This document shows, piece by piece, positions 1 through 5,635 of a stretch of DNA of 7,462 bases. The translations under genes and the position numbers were made by a program. Every line of letters begins with the position of its first letter. Within the stretch, counting starts at the first letter, position 1. The DNA comes from Thermoanaerobaculia bacterium. GTDB taxonomy: Bacteria > Acidobacteriota > Thermoanaerobaculia > Gp7-AA8. The notes beneath the pieces were generated by a model. It did not search any database. It saw only the letters and a program-made list of their open reading frames with translations, and had not been told where the DNA came from. Location: NCBI GenBank assembly GCA_017883215.1, contig JADGOA010000187.1:1-7462 (forward strand), in the 5' to 3' direction.

Positions 1-20
1 CCGCCACCCCGGGAGTGCGG

Positions 21-71
21 GGGATCCCTCGCTGTCCTCCGCCGCTCCGCGGCTTCGGCAGCTCGGGATGA
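21..71. repeat. GTCATCCCGAG-type intergenic repeat, imperfect palindrome
   Basis: Seen: GGGATCCC is followed by CTCGC on the left, and CTCGGGATGACAG lies on the right, with GC-rich half-palindromes between. On the minus strand it reads GTCATCCCGAGC...GCGAGGGATCC. This resembles the short dispersed element of the form GTCATCC(T/C)GAGC...GGATC that I recall from Acidobacteriota and other phyla. Related ends occur at about 4208-4219 (GAGGGATGACAG) and 7299-7310 (CTCAGGATGACG). The family assignment is from memory. The remaining bases up to 287 show no gene I can support. Confidence 0.4.
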
Positions 72-216
72 CAGGCTTGGCGCGTGTCATTAGAAGCCGC
101 CGCATGACCCGGGACGCGAGCGCCTAGCCGCGTACGATCCGCTCCAACTCCTCGAAATCACCCCGCTCCATGGCGCGTCCGCGGCTCTGGTGTGCGGGCG
201 TCGGGACCGAAGTTGC

Positions 217-236
217 GGACGCGCTGCTGCGCGTCC
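217..236. repeat. 8-bp perfect hairpin upstream of the metallopeptidase
   Basis: GGACGCGC and GCGCGTCC flank a TGCT tetraloop, 51 bases before the GTG start of the next gene. There is no T-run, so it is not a classical terminator. It could be an operator, a transcript-stabilising hairpin or chance in GC-rich DNA. Confidence 0.4.
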
Positions 237-273
237 CTGCTCGCTTTCCCTGCGATACAGTGAACCCGACAAC

Positions 274-280
274 AAAGGAG
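274..280 (+). promoter_or_regulatory. Ribosome binding site deciding the GTG start at 288
   Basis: AAAGGAG lies 7 bases before GTG 288. It fixes the start as GTG, which is followed at once by a signal peptide (MKR then a hydrophobic run). No good -35/-10 pair was found; TACAGT at 256-261 is at best a weak -10 box. Confidence 0.75.
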
Positions 281-287
281 AAATCCG

Positions 288-2348
288 GTGAAACGCATCA
301 CCGTTCTGGCCGTCATCTTGCTCGCCATCGCCGCCACCTCAACCGCGCAAATGTCACTCCCGCTCGACAAACTGGAATCTGACCTCGTCGCCAAATACGG
401 CGAGGGGCAACGCGCCCGCGCCCATCGCGGCCTGGCGCAGGCCGCCCAGTTCTGGCGCGCCGAAGATGGGAACGCCGGCGCGTTCGCGGACTTCGTCGCC
501 GCAAATTTCGCCGGCGATCAGCCGACGCTCGACGCGCTCTTCGAGCGCATGCAATTCGCGCTCGAGTCCATTTACGGTCACGCCACCGAAGTCGGCCGCG
601 ACTGGCGCCAGCAGTCCGACCTCGACCTCGGCACCATCTATCCGTTCGACGAGACCATGGCCGGCTACGACCCGTCGGCGCATTTCGTCGACGACATGTT
701 CGCGAACAAGCTCGCTTTCTCGGTGCTGCTGAACTTCCCGCTCACGACGCTCGAGCAGCGCCTCACCGAGGGCGACAAGTGGACGCGGCGGCAGTGGACG
801 GAAGCGAAGCTCGCCCTCACTTTCTCCCGCCGCGTGCCGGCGAGCGTGAACCTCGCGGTCGCCAAAGCGGCCGCTGAGGCGGGCCAATACGTCGCCACCT
901 ACAACATCTGGATGCACCACCTCGTCGACGACAAGGGCCAGCGGATCTTCCCGCCGAAGATGCGGCTCCTCGAGCACTGGAACCTTCGCGACGAGATCAA
1001 GGCCGACTACAGCGACCCGAAACAGGGGCTCGCCAAACAGCGCACCATCCAGAAGGTCATGGAGCGGATCGTCGATCAGACCATCCCGCAGGCGGTGGTC
1101 GACAATCCGAACGTCGATTGGAACCCGTTCACGAACGCGGTGACACCGGCGAAGGTCACCGACGCGGCCGCAGGCCAGGGCCGCCCCGCTCCCGCCACCG
1201 TCACCAATGCGCCCGAGCCGAGCACGCGGTACGCGACGCTGCTGAAGGCGTTCAACGCCTCGAAGCTCGTCGATCCCTACTCGCCGACGGCACCGACGCT
1301 CATCGCCCGGCGCTTCGACGAAGACCGGCAGATTCCCGAGGCGCGCGTGCGGGCGATGCTCGAACAGATCGTCTCCTCACCTCTGGTGCCGCGCGTCGCC
1401 AGGATCATCGAGGCGCGGCTGGGCCGCAAACTCGAGCCGTTCGACATCTGGTACAACGGCTTCCGTCCCCGCGGGGAGTACACCGAGGCACAACTCGACG
1501 AGCTCACGCGGAAGCGGTATCCGACCGCGGAGGCGTACCACCAGGACATGGTGCGGCTCTTCACGGAGCTCGGGTTCGCGCCGGAGAAAGCGCGGTTCCT
1601 GGCGGGCAACATCGTCGTCGATCCGGCGCGCGGATCGGGACACGCGTATGGCGCCAACCGCCGGGCCGACCATCCGCACCTCCGCACGCGCGTCGCCGCG
1701 GAAGGGATGGACTACAAGGGCTACAACATCGCCGTCCACGAGATGGGGCACAACGTCGAGCAGACCTTCTCACTGCACGACATCGACTACTACACGCTGG
1801 CCGGCGTGCCGAACACCGCCTTCACCGAGGCGCTGGCATTCGTCTTCCAGAACAAGGACCTGGAGTTGTTAGGTCTGGCGAAGCCGAGTGCCGAATCGCA
1901 GGCGCTGAAGACGCTCAACGACTTCTGGGGAACGTACGAGATCGCCGGAGTGGCGCTCGTCGACATGGACGTCTGGCATTGGATGTACGACCACCCCAAC
2001 GCGAAACCGGACGAGCTTCGAGACGCGGTCGTCCAGATCTCGAAGAACATCTGGAACAAGTACTACGCGCCCGTCGTCAATCGCCGCGACGTCACCCTTC
2101 TCGGCGTGTATGCGCACATGATCGACTCGTTTCTCTATCTGCCCGATTACCCCATCGGCCACCTGATCGCTTTCCAGATCGAACAGCAGATGGAGAAGGC
2201 CGGCAACATCGGCAGCGAGTTCGAGCGGATGGCGAAGTTCGGCAGCGTCACGCCCGACCTGTGGATGAAGAACGCCACCGGCGCGCCGGTGGGCCCGAAG
2301 GCGCTGCTCGAGGCGACGGAGAAGGCGTTGGAGGTGGTGAAGTTCTGA
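288..2348 (+). CDS. Secreted zinc metallopeptidase, gluzincin (M2/M3-like)
   Basis: Seen: a 686-residue protein starting at GTG with a clear SD. Residues 1-20 form a Sec signal peptide (MKR, hydrophobic core, S-T-A before Gln21), so it is exported. HEMGH at 484-488 is an HExxH zinc motif. Glu514, in the run NTAFTEALAF, lies 30 residues after the first His, where gluzincins place the third zinc ligand. The spacing and the HEMGH...F-x-EA pattern recall ACE (M2) and thimet/oligopeptidase F (M3). YPIGHLIAF at about 621-629 resembles the substrate-side tyrosine helix of M3 enzymes. Residues about 282-308 are a Pro/Ala/Thr-rich linker. Known: such enzymes cut peptides with a catalytic zinc water held by the motif Glu (here Glu485). 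Inferred: periplasmic or secreted peptide degradation. I cannot place it in a named MEROPS family. It is probably monocistronic: a 128-base gap with an inverted repeat follows. Confidence 0.85.
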   Translation: MKRITVLAVILLAIAATSTAQMSLPLDKLESDLVAKYGEGQRARAHRGLAQAAQFWRAEDGNAGAFADFVAANFAGDQPTLDALFERMQFALESIYGHATEVGRDWRQQSDLDLGTIYPFDETMAGYDPSAHFVDDMFANKLAFSVLLNFPLTTLEQRLTEGDKWTRRQWTEAKLALTFSRRVPASVNLAVAKAAAEAGQYVATYNIWMHHLVDDKGQRIFPPKMRLLEHWNLRDEIKADYSDPKQGLAKQRTIQKVMERIVDQTIPQAVVDNPNVDWNPFTNAVTPAKVTDAAAGQGRPAPATVTNAPEPSTRYATLLKAFNASKLVDPYSPTAPTLIARRFDEDRQIPEARVRAMLEQIVSSPLVPRVARIIEARLGRKLEPFDIWYNGFRPRGEYTEAQLDELTRKRYPTAEAYHQDMVRLFTELGFAPEKARFLAGNIVVDPARGSGHAYGANRRADHPHLRTRVAAEGMDYKGYNIAVHEMGHNVEQTFSLHDIDYYTLAGVPNTAFTEALAFVFQNKDLELLGLAKPSAESQALKTLNDFWGTYEIAGVALVDMDVWHWMYDHPNAKPDELRDAVVQISKNIWNKYYAPVVNRRDVTLLGVYAHMIDSFLYLPDYPIGHLIAFQIEQQMEKAGNIGSEFERMAKFGSVTPDLWMKNATGAPVGPKALLEATEKALEVVKF

Positions 2349-2356
2349 GGTCGTCG

Positions 2357-2431
2357 CGGGGGGTCGGGGGTCGGCGGCGAGAACGTACCGACTGCGCCCC
2401 CGACCTCCGACCCCTGACCCCCGACCCCCCG
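2357..2431. repeat. G-rich inverted repeat between metallopeptidase and sigma gene
   Basis: A 16-base arm (CGGGGGGTCGGGGGTC, 2357-2372) recurs as its exact reverse complement at 2416-2431, separated by 43 bases that hold further GACC/CCGACC units. The unit GGGGGTC is the same heptamer that forms a tandem array at 5547-5580. The structure lies 8 bases after the metallopeptidase stop and ends 45 bases before the sigma start. It could end or attenuate transcription or protect the upstream mRNA 3' end. There is no T-run. The C-rich arm has four C-tracts, giving G-quadruplex potential on the minus strand. Confidence 0.8.
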
Positions 2432-2442
2432 AACGTCACTTC

Positions 2443-2466
2443 GAACGAAACGTGGGTAGAGCGTGT
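2443..2466 (+). promoter_or_regulatory. Tentative ECF-type promoter for the sigma operon
   Basis: CGAACG occurs twice (2430-2435 and 2442-2447). Many ECF promoters have a GAAC-type -35 element. A GAAC at 2443-2446 followed 15 bases later by CGTG (2462-2465) would place transcription start close to ATG 2477, consistent with an autoregulated and nearly leaderless operon. This is pattern matching on short motifs in GC-rich DNA and is weak. No clear SD precedes ATG 2477. Confidence 0.2.
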
Positions 2467-2476
2467 TGTAAGCAAC

Positions 2477-3091
2477 ATGAAGAACTCGTGGACCGGCGGC
2501 GAGTCAGCCTGCCTCGATTCTCCTGAGGACGGGCTCGCCGTGGCGGTCCACCGCAGAGAGGCGGGGGCCTTCGAACGGCTCGTCGAGCGGTACGAGTCCT
2601 CGCTCTACAACTACGCCCACGGCATCCTGCAGAACACCTTCGACGCGCAGGAGGTCGTGCAGGACGCGATGGTCCGCGCGCATCGGGCTCTGACGCGGCA
2701 GTACGACGAGGAGCGCTGCGCGACGCTGGCGCTACGGCCGTGGCTCTTCCGGACCACACGCAATCTCTGCCTGAACAGGCGCCGCTCCAAGACGCGCGAG
2801 CTCGAGCGGCCGTTGCACGAATTCGACGACAACCGCCTCGGCCCATTCGTCGGCGGCGCGCATTCGGATCTGGAACGCCGCGAGGAGACCGAGCTGCTGC
2901 GCCGCGCCCTCTCCATCCTGCCCGTGGAGGCTCGCGAGCTCATCACGCTCCGATTCATGGAAGAGATGTCGTACGGCGACATCGCAAAGACGGTCGGAAC
3001 GAGCGAAGCCGCACTTCGGGGGAAGGTGTTCCGGTCGCTGAAACTGTTGCGCGATGCGCTGGAGAAAAAGGGGGTCGCCCATGCGGTGTAG
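2477..3091 (+). CDS. ECF-type sigma-70 family RNA polymerase sigma factor
   Basis: Seen: 204 residues. Region 2 spans about 32-104 (FERLVERYESSLYNYAHGIL, then DAQEVVQDAMVRAHRAL, then LRPWLFRTTRNLCLNRRR). Region 4 spans about 138-195 (LSILPVEARELITLRF, then the helix-turn-helix around MSYGDIAKTVGTSEAALRGK). There is no region 1 or 3, as in group 4 sigma factors. Known: these direct RNA polymerase to a small stress regulon and are usually held inactive by an adjacent anti-sigma factor. The next gene overlaps by 11 nt and begins with an anti-sigma domain, so it is the likely partner. The ATG at 2477 was chosen as the first in-frame start before region 2; its SD is poor. Region 2 runs longer than usual between helices (TRQYDEERCATLALRPW). 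The frame stays open far upstream through the metallopeptidase gene, but that part is not coding. The target promoter is unknown, though autoregulation is common for the class. Confidence 0.93.
   Translation: MKNSWTGGESACLDSPEDGLAVAVHRREAGAFERLVERYESSLYNYAHGILQNTFDAQEVVQDAMVRAHRALTRQYDEERCATLALRPWLFRTTRNLCLNRRRSKTRELERPLHEFDDNRLGPFVGGAHSDLERREETELLRRALSILPVEARELITLRFMEEMSYGDIAKTVGTSEAALRGKVFRSLKLLRDALEKKGVAHAV
3069..3075 (+). promoter_or_regulatory. Ribosome binding site inside the sigma gene, sets start at 3081
   Basis: AGGGGGT (one mismatch from AGGAGGT) sits 5 bases before ATG 3081, within the last codons of the sigma gene. It favours ATG 3081 over the upstream in-frame ATG at 3054. It also puts Cys3 of the anti-sigma zinc site near the N-terminus, as is typical. 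The sigma stop TAG (3089-3091) lies inside the new gene, which suggests translational coupling and balanced production of the two partners. Confidence 0.7.
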
Positions 3092-3959
3092 AAATGTCCT
3101 GACGCGGATCGACGCGCTCCGCACCAACGAACTGGCCGCAGGCGAGGCGCAGGAGGTCCACGAGCACCTCGGGAAATGCCATGACTGCGAGGAGTCGCTC
3201 AACGACGTGGTCGCGCTGGCGCGCAGCGTCCGCTCCATCGCCATCAAACCGCCGAAATCGATGCGCGCCAGCCTGACCGCGACCGACAGATTCGACGTCG
3301 TCGACGCCGGCGGACGGCCGATCTTCGTCGCCTTTTCGAACCGCGGCCTGCGGATGATCCACACCGGATCGTCGGAAGAGGAGTTCCGGACCATGTACGG
3401 CGAGCGGTTCGGCCGTGAGCTTGTCCGCGGCGCGCTTCCGGAGCGGCTCCGCCGCCAGGTCGCGGCGGCCGTGGAAGGGGAAGGCGTCGACAGGCCGGTT
3501 GTCGATCTGGAGGGCAGCGAGTTCGAGCAGACCGTGCTCGGCATCCTCACGCGCATCCCGCGCGGCGAAGTGCGGACCTACAGCTGGGTGGCGCAGCAGG
3601 CCGGCAGGCCGAAAGCCGTCCGCGCCGTCGGCAACATCTGCGCGAGGAACGTCGTCCCTTTCGTCGTCCCCTGCCATCGTGTGGTCCCGGCGGGCGGCGG
3701 CGTCGGTAATTACGCATTCGGCAGCGAGGTCAAACGCGCGCTGCTCGAACGCGAAGGCGTCCCTGTCGACGAGCTCGAGGAGATGGCCGGCAAGGGCATC
3801 CGCTTCATCGGATCGCGTACAACGCACATTTTCTGTTTTCCGACCTGCCGCGACGCGCGGCGGATCCGCGGTGACAACCGCGTCGCCTTCCACGATGAGG
3901 AAGAGGCCACGAAGAAAGGATTCCGGCCATGCAAGCGATGCCAGCCCGCGGCGGCCTGA
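3081..3959 (+). CDS. Anti-sigma (ZAS/zf-HC2) - alkylguanine-DNA alkyltransferase - Ada zinc-domain fusion
   Basis: Seen: 292 residues in three parts. (1) Residues 1-65 form a zinc-binding anti-sigma domain: Cys3, then H29-x3-C33-x2-C36, followed by a helix and a PPKSMRAS linker. (2) About 70-226 is a full Ogt/MGMT alkyltransferase. The N-terminal subdomain ends in VDLEG, and the DNA-binding subdomain carries RAVGNICARN (Arg181, Asn190) and PCHRVV with acceptor Cys198. (3) About 240-289 is an Ada-type zinc domain with Cys252, Cys256, Cys284 and Cys287 in RTTHIFCFPTC and GFRPCKRCQP. It lacks the AraC-type region of E. coli Ada, and its Ada zinc domain is C-terminal instead of N-terminal. Known: Ogt/MGMT takes alkyl groups from O6-guanine irreversibly; the Ada zinc cysteine takes methyl from DNA phosphotriesters and acts as the induction switch. 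Inferred: the protein sequesters the co-encoded sigma factor and releases it when alkylated, giving an Ada-like response through a sigma factor. The domains are firm; the mechanism is untested. Confidence 0.93.
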   Translation: MRCRNVLTRIDALRTNELAAGEAQEVHEHLGKCHDCEESLNDVVALARSVRSIAIKPPKSMRASLTATDRFDVVDAGGRPIFVAFSNRGLRMIHTGSSEEEFRTMYGERFGRELVRGALPERLRRQVAAAVEGEGVDRPVVDLEGSEFEQTVLGILTRIPRGEVRTYSWVAQQAGRPKAVRAVGNICARNVVPFVVPCHRVVPAGGGVGNYAFGSEVKRALLEREGVPVDELEEMAGKGIRFIGSRTTHIFCFPTCRDARRIRGDNRVAFHDEEEATKKGFRPCKRCQPAAA

Positions 3960-3984
3960 CGAGACAACTGGCGCTCTAACCAAA

Positions 3985-4187
3985 GGCGGCGGAGCCGCCG
4001 AAAGAGCTTAGCGGCGGCCGTCAGGCCGCCGGCACAGACGTGGTTCAGCATAGTAGGGCGCGCAGCGCCCGACAGAATCGTCCGGCGGCAAGGTGTCGGG
4101 CGCTCCGCGCCCTCGACGCTGGCGAGGGCGACCACCAACGGCGGCCTGACGGCCGCCGCTAAAATCTTGCCGGGCGCGCATGCGCCC
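3985..4187. repeat. Mosaic of six REP/BIME-like GC hairpins
   Basis: Two hairpin types occur together. GGCGGC(C)/(G)GCCGCC stems lie at 3985-3999, 4012-4031 and 4139-4158. GGGCGC/GCGCCC stems with 3-4 base loops lie at 4056-4070, 4098-4112 and 4172-4187. A 24-base unit at 4008-4031, starting TTAGCGGCGG, recurs exactly in inverted orientation at 4139-4162, bounding a 155-base block. No protein-coding frame is convincing here. It lies between a rightward operon and the leftward marR-yceI unit, a usual place for REP-like mosaics that stabilise mRNA 3' ends or end transcription. Confidence 0.85.
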
Positions 4188-4221
4188 TCAGATCATTTTC
4201 AGAGCAGAGGGATGACAGCCA

Positions 4222-4253
4222 CCCCGTGACCTCGAAACCTCGCGACCTCGTGA
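4222..4253. repeat. 8-bp imperfect tandem repeat (CCTCGnnA)
   Basis: Four consecutive octamers, CCCCGTGA, CCTCGAAA, CCTCGCGA and CCTCGTGA, run to 4253, followed by CCCG. This is a short degenerate tandem repeat just before the terminator. No function is evident. Confidence 0.6.
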
Positions 4254-4263
4254 CCCGTTAACG

Positions 4264-4291
4264 AAAAAAGCCGGGCTCTTGCCCGGCTTTT
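4264..4291 (-). terminator. Intrinsic terminator of marR-yceI, probably bidirectional
   Basis: GCCGGGC and GCCCGGC pair around a TCTT loop, with flanking A4/T4 extending the stem. On the minus strand the stem is followed by six T residues, 22 bases past the yceI stop. This is a classical rho-independent terminator for the leftward operon. The T4 on the plus strand could also stop transcripts from the sigma/alkyltransferase operon. Confidence 0.9.
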
Positions 4292-4312
4292 CGGATGCCG
4301 CTGCGGCGGCTC

Positions 4313-4930
4313 TTACTTCCCGCCCGCGCTCCCTTTCGCTTCCGGCTTGGCCTTCGCCGCTTCGATGTTGACGGTGATGTCGACGTCGTCGCTGAGAAGA
4401 TAGCCGCCGTTGTCGAGGGCCTTGTTCCAGTTGATGCCGTAATCCTTGCGGTTCAGGGTCGTGCTCAGCGTGAAGCCGGCGCGTTGGCTGCCCCATGGGT
4501 CCTTGGCAAAGCCGAGGAACTCGACCGGGATCGTGATGCGCTTGGTGACGCCGCGCATGGTGAGGTCGCCGGTGACGCTGTAGACGTTCTTCTTCGAGCT
4601 CGCTTTGACGGCGGTCGACTTGAAGGTGATCTCCGGGTTCTTCTCGGCATCGAAGAAGTCGCCGCTGCGGAGATGCTTGTCGCGATCGGCAACGCCCGTA
4701 TCGATGGAGGCGGTCTTGATCGTGAAGGTCACGTTCGAGCTCGCGGGATTCTTCTCGTCGATATCGATCGAGCCGGCGAAGTCATCGAATTTCCCGCTCA
4801 CTTTGCTGACCAGGTGGCGTATCTGGAAAGTCGCTTCGGAGTGGTTCTTGTCGACGACGTAGGTGTCGGCAAAGAGCGGAGCCGAGGCGAGGAGGAGGAC
4901 GAAGGCTGCTGCAAAACGCTTGATGTTCAT
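4313..4930 (-). CDS. yceI: YceI-family periplasmic lipocalin-like protein
   Basis: Seen: 205 residues. Residues 1-21 are a signal peptide (MNIKR, hydrophobic core, ending FA before Asp22). The mature protein begins with the YceI pattern TYVVDKNHSEATFQIRHLVS. It continues with GKFDDFAGSIDID, then RDKHLRSGDFFDAEKNPEITF, TGDLTMRGVTK and the LNRKDYGINWN block. It ends in a short Lys/Gly tail. Known: YceI proteins form a beta-barrel that binds isoprenoid-like lipids in the periplasm, and E. coli YceI is induced by base and osmotic stress. The SD AGGAG lies at 4936-4940, 5 bases before ATG 4930. The start overlaps the marR stop as ATGA, so the two are translated from one operon. A terminator follows the stop. 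The ligand here is unknown. Confidence 0.96.
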   Translation of the reverse strand: MNIKRFAAAFVLLLASAPLFADTYVVDKNHSEATFQIRHLVSKVSGKFDDFAGSIDIDEKNPASSNVTFTIKTASIDTGVADRDKHLRSGDFFDAEKNPEITFKSTAVKASSKKNVYSVTGDLTMRGVTKRITIPVEFLGFAKDPWGSQRAGFTLSTTLNRKDYGINWNKALDNGGYLLSDDVDITVNIEAAKAKPEAKGSAGGK

Positions 4931-5490
4931 GAATTCTCCTGTGATCTGGAACGATGCTGGACGCCGGCGGATGCGCGGCGCGAGGTGGATGCGTCGTTGA
5001 GGGCGCGCTGGCTGACGATGGAGGCGTGAAGGCCGTCCCGGGCGCGGTCGAGAAGGGCCAGCAGATCGTCGACATCGCGCTTGCGAAGCGCCGAGAGCGC
5101 CATTTCACCGGCTGCGCCCAGCGGCTCGTCGATCGCGCCGAGGAGGTCCAGCCCCTGGGGGGCGATGAGACAGAAGACCTGCCGCCGGTCGGTCTTGCAG
5201 CGCTGGCGGCTGACGAGGTGCTTGCTCTCGAGGCGGTCGATGAGGCGGGTGATGCCGGGGGTCGATTCGATCATCCGTTCGGCGATGTCGAGAGTGGGCA
5301 GCCCCTTCTCGCCCGCGCCGCGAAGGATGCGCAGCACGTTGTACTGCTGGACGGTGATGTCGTGCGGCTCGATGACGGCGGCGAGATTGCGGCGGACGAG
5401 ATCGGCGGTGCGCAGCAGGGCCACGGCCGCTTCCGTCGTCTTCGACGTGAAGGGCTTGTTCTGCTTCAGCTCCTTTTGAATGCTCGTCAT
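4927..5490 (-). CDS. MarR-family winged-helix transcriptional regulator
   Basis: Seen: 187 residues from ATG 5490. The core is a MarR winged helix: TVQQYNVLRILR (about 47-57), LPTLDIAERMIESTPGITRLIDRLESKHLV as helix-turn-helix (64-93), and wing residues DRR at 101-103 followed by VFCLIAPQG. The last 25-30 residues (after SIVSQ) are a Ser/Arg-rich tail unlike a normal MarR C-terminus; it may be low-constraint sequence before the ATGA overlap with yceI. Cys98 and Cys107 sit by the wing, so redox sensing is possible but unproven. Upstream in-frame ATGs at 5529 and 5520 would add 13 or 10 residues, but the promoter overlaps them, so 5490 is preferred. Inferred: it represses its own operon and controls yceI; the palindrome over the -35 box fits this. 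Confidence 0.93.
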   Translation of the reverse strand: MTSIQKELKQNKPFTSKTTEAAVALLRTADLVRRNLAAVIEPHDITVQQYNVLRILRGAGEKGLPTLDIAERMIESTPGITRLIDRLESKHLVSRQRCKTDRRQVFCLIAPQGLDLLGAIDEPLGAAGEMALSALRKRDVDDLLALLDRARDGLHASIVSQRALNDASTSRRASAGVQHRSRSQENS

Positions 5491-5496
5491 GGCGTT

Positions 5497-5525
5497 AATG
5501 TACAGCTCAATAGTTGACATGTCAA
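5497..5525 (-). promoter_or_regulatory. marR-yceI promoter with palindromic operator
   Basis: On the minus strand TTGACA (5525 to 5520) is a perfect -35 box. It is followed by a 17-base spacer and TACATT (5502 to 5497), 4 of 6 to the -10 consensus. The -35 box is half of the perfect 12-bp palindrome TTGACATGTCAA at 5514-5525, a plausible MarR operator. The -10 ends 6 bases before ATG 5490, so the mRNA would start at or near the start codon (leaderless), consistent with the missing SD. Confidence 0.7.
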
Positions 5526-5546
5526 GCATATGGCGAGAATTGGTGC

Positions 5547-5580
5547 TCGGGGGTCGGGGGTCGGGGGTCGGGGGTCGGGG
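5547..5580. repeat. TCGGGGG heptamer tandem repeat with G-quadruplex motif
   Basis: Four full copies of TCGGGGG and a partial fifth run in perfect register. Five G-tracts of 4-5 bases with 2-base TC loops meet the usual G4 pattern on the plus strand. The array lies 22 bases upstream of the marR -35 box, on the non-template side. The same heptamer forms the arms at 2357-2431. Confidence 0.95.
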
Positions 5581-5588
5581 AAGCTACG

Positions 5589-5620
5589 GAATGAAGAGGT
5601 AAGAATGAAGTTCTTCATTC
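5589..5620. repeat. GAATGAAG direct and inverted repeats
   Basis: GAATGAAG occurs at 5589-5596 and 5603-5610, and its exact reverse complement CTTCATTC at 5613-5620 with a TT loop. The 8-bp hairpin lies 58 bases beyond the flavoprotein stop and upstream of marR. It has no T-run. It could be a binding site or a processed 3' end. Confidence 0.65.
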
Positions 5621-5635
5621 ATCGCTTCCGCTCCC

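Noticed and set aside
124..172. Minus-strand short frame starting MERGDFEELERIVRG and ending at TAG
   Set aside because: It is only 15 residues from ATG, with no SD and no upstream coding pattern that I could follow; probably chance.
1118..2476. Open frame running through the metallopeptidase gene into the sigma gene
   Set aside because: It is an out-of-frame reading of a clear metallopeptidase, rich in Arg/Gly/Ala as GC-rich shadows are. Only the part from 2477 has sigma-factor motifs.
2732..3983. Two long minus-strand frames (274 and 342 residues) opposite the sigma and fusion genes
   Set aside because: They have no recognisable motifs and lie antisense to genes with unmistakable conserved domains; long antisense frames are expected at this GC content.
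3960..4190. Possible structured RNA or CRISPR-like array in the hairpin-rich gap
   Set aside because: Units differ in type, spacing is irregular, and there is no constant repeat with unique spacers. A REP-like mosaic explains it better.
4295..5517. Plus-strand frames opposite yceI and marR (244 and 187 residues)
   Set aside because: They are shadows of the minus-strand YceI and MarR genes, with low-complexity composition and no RBS.
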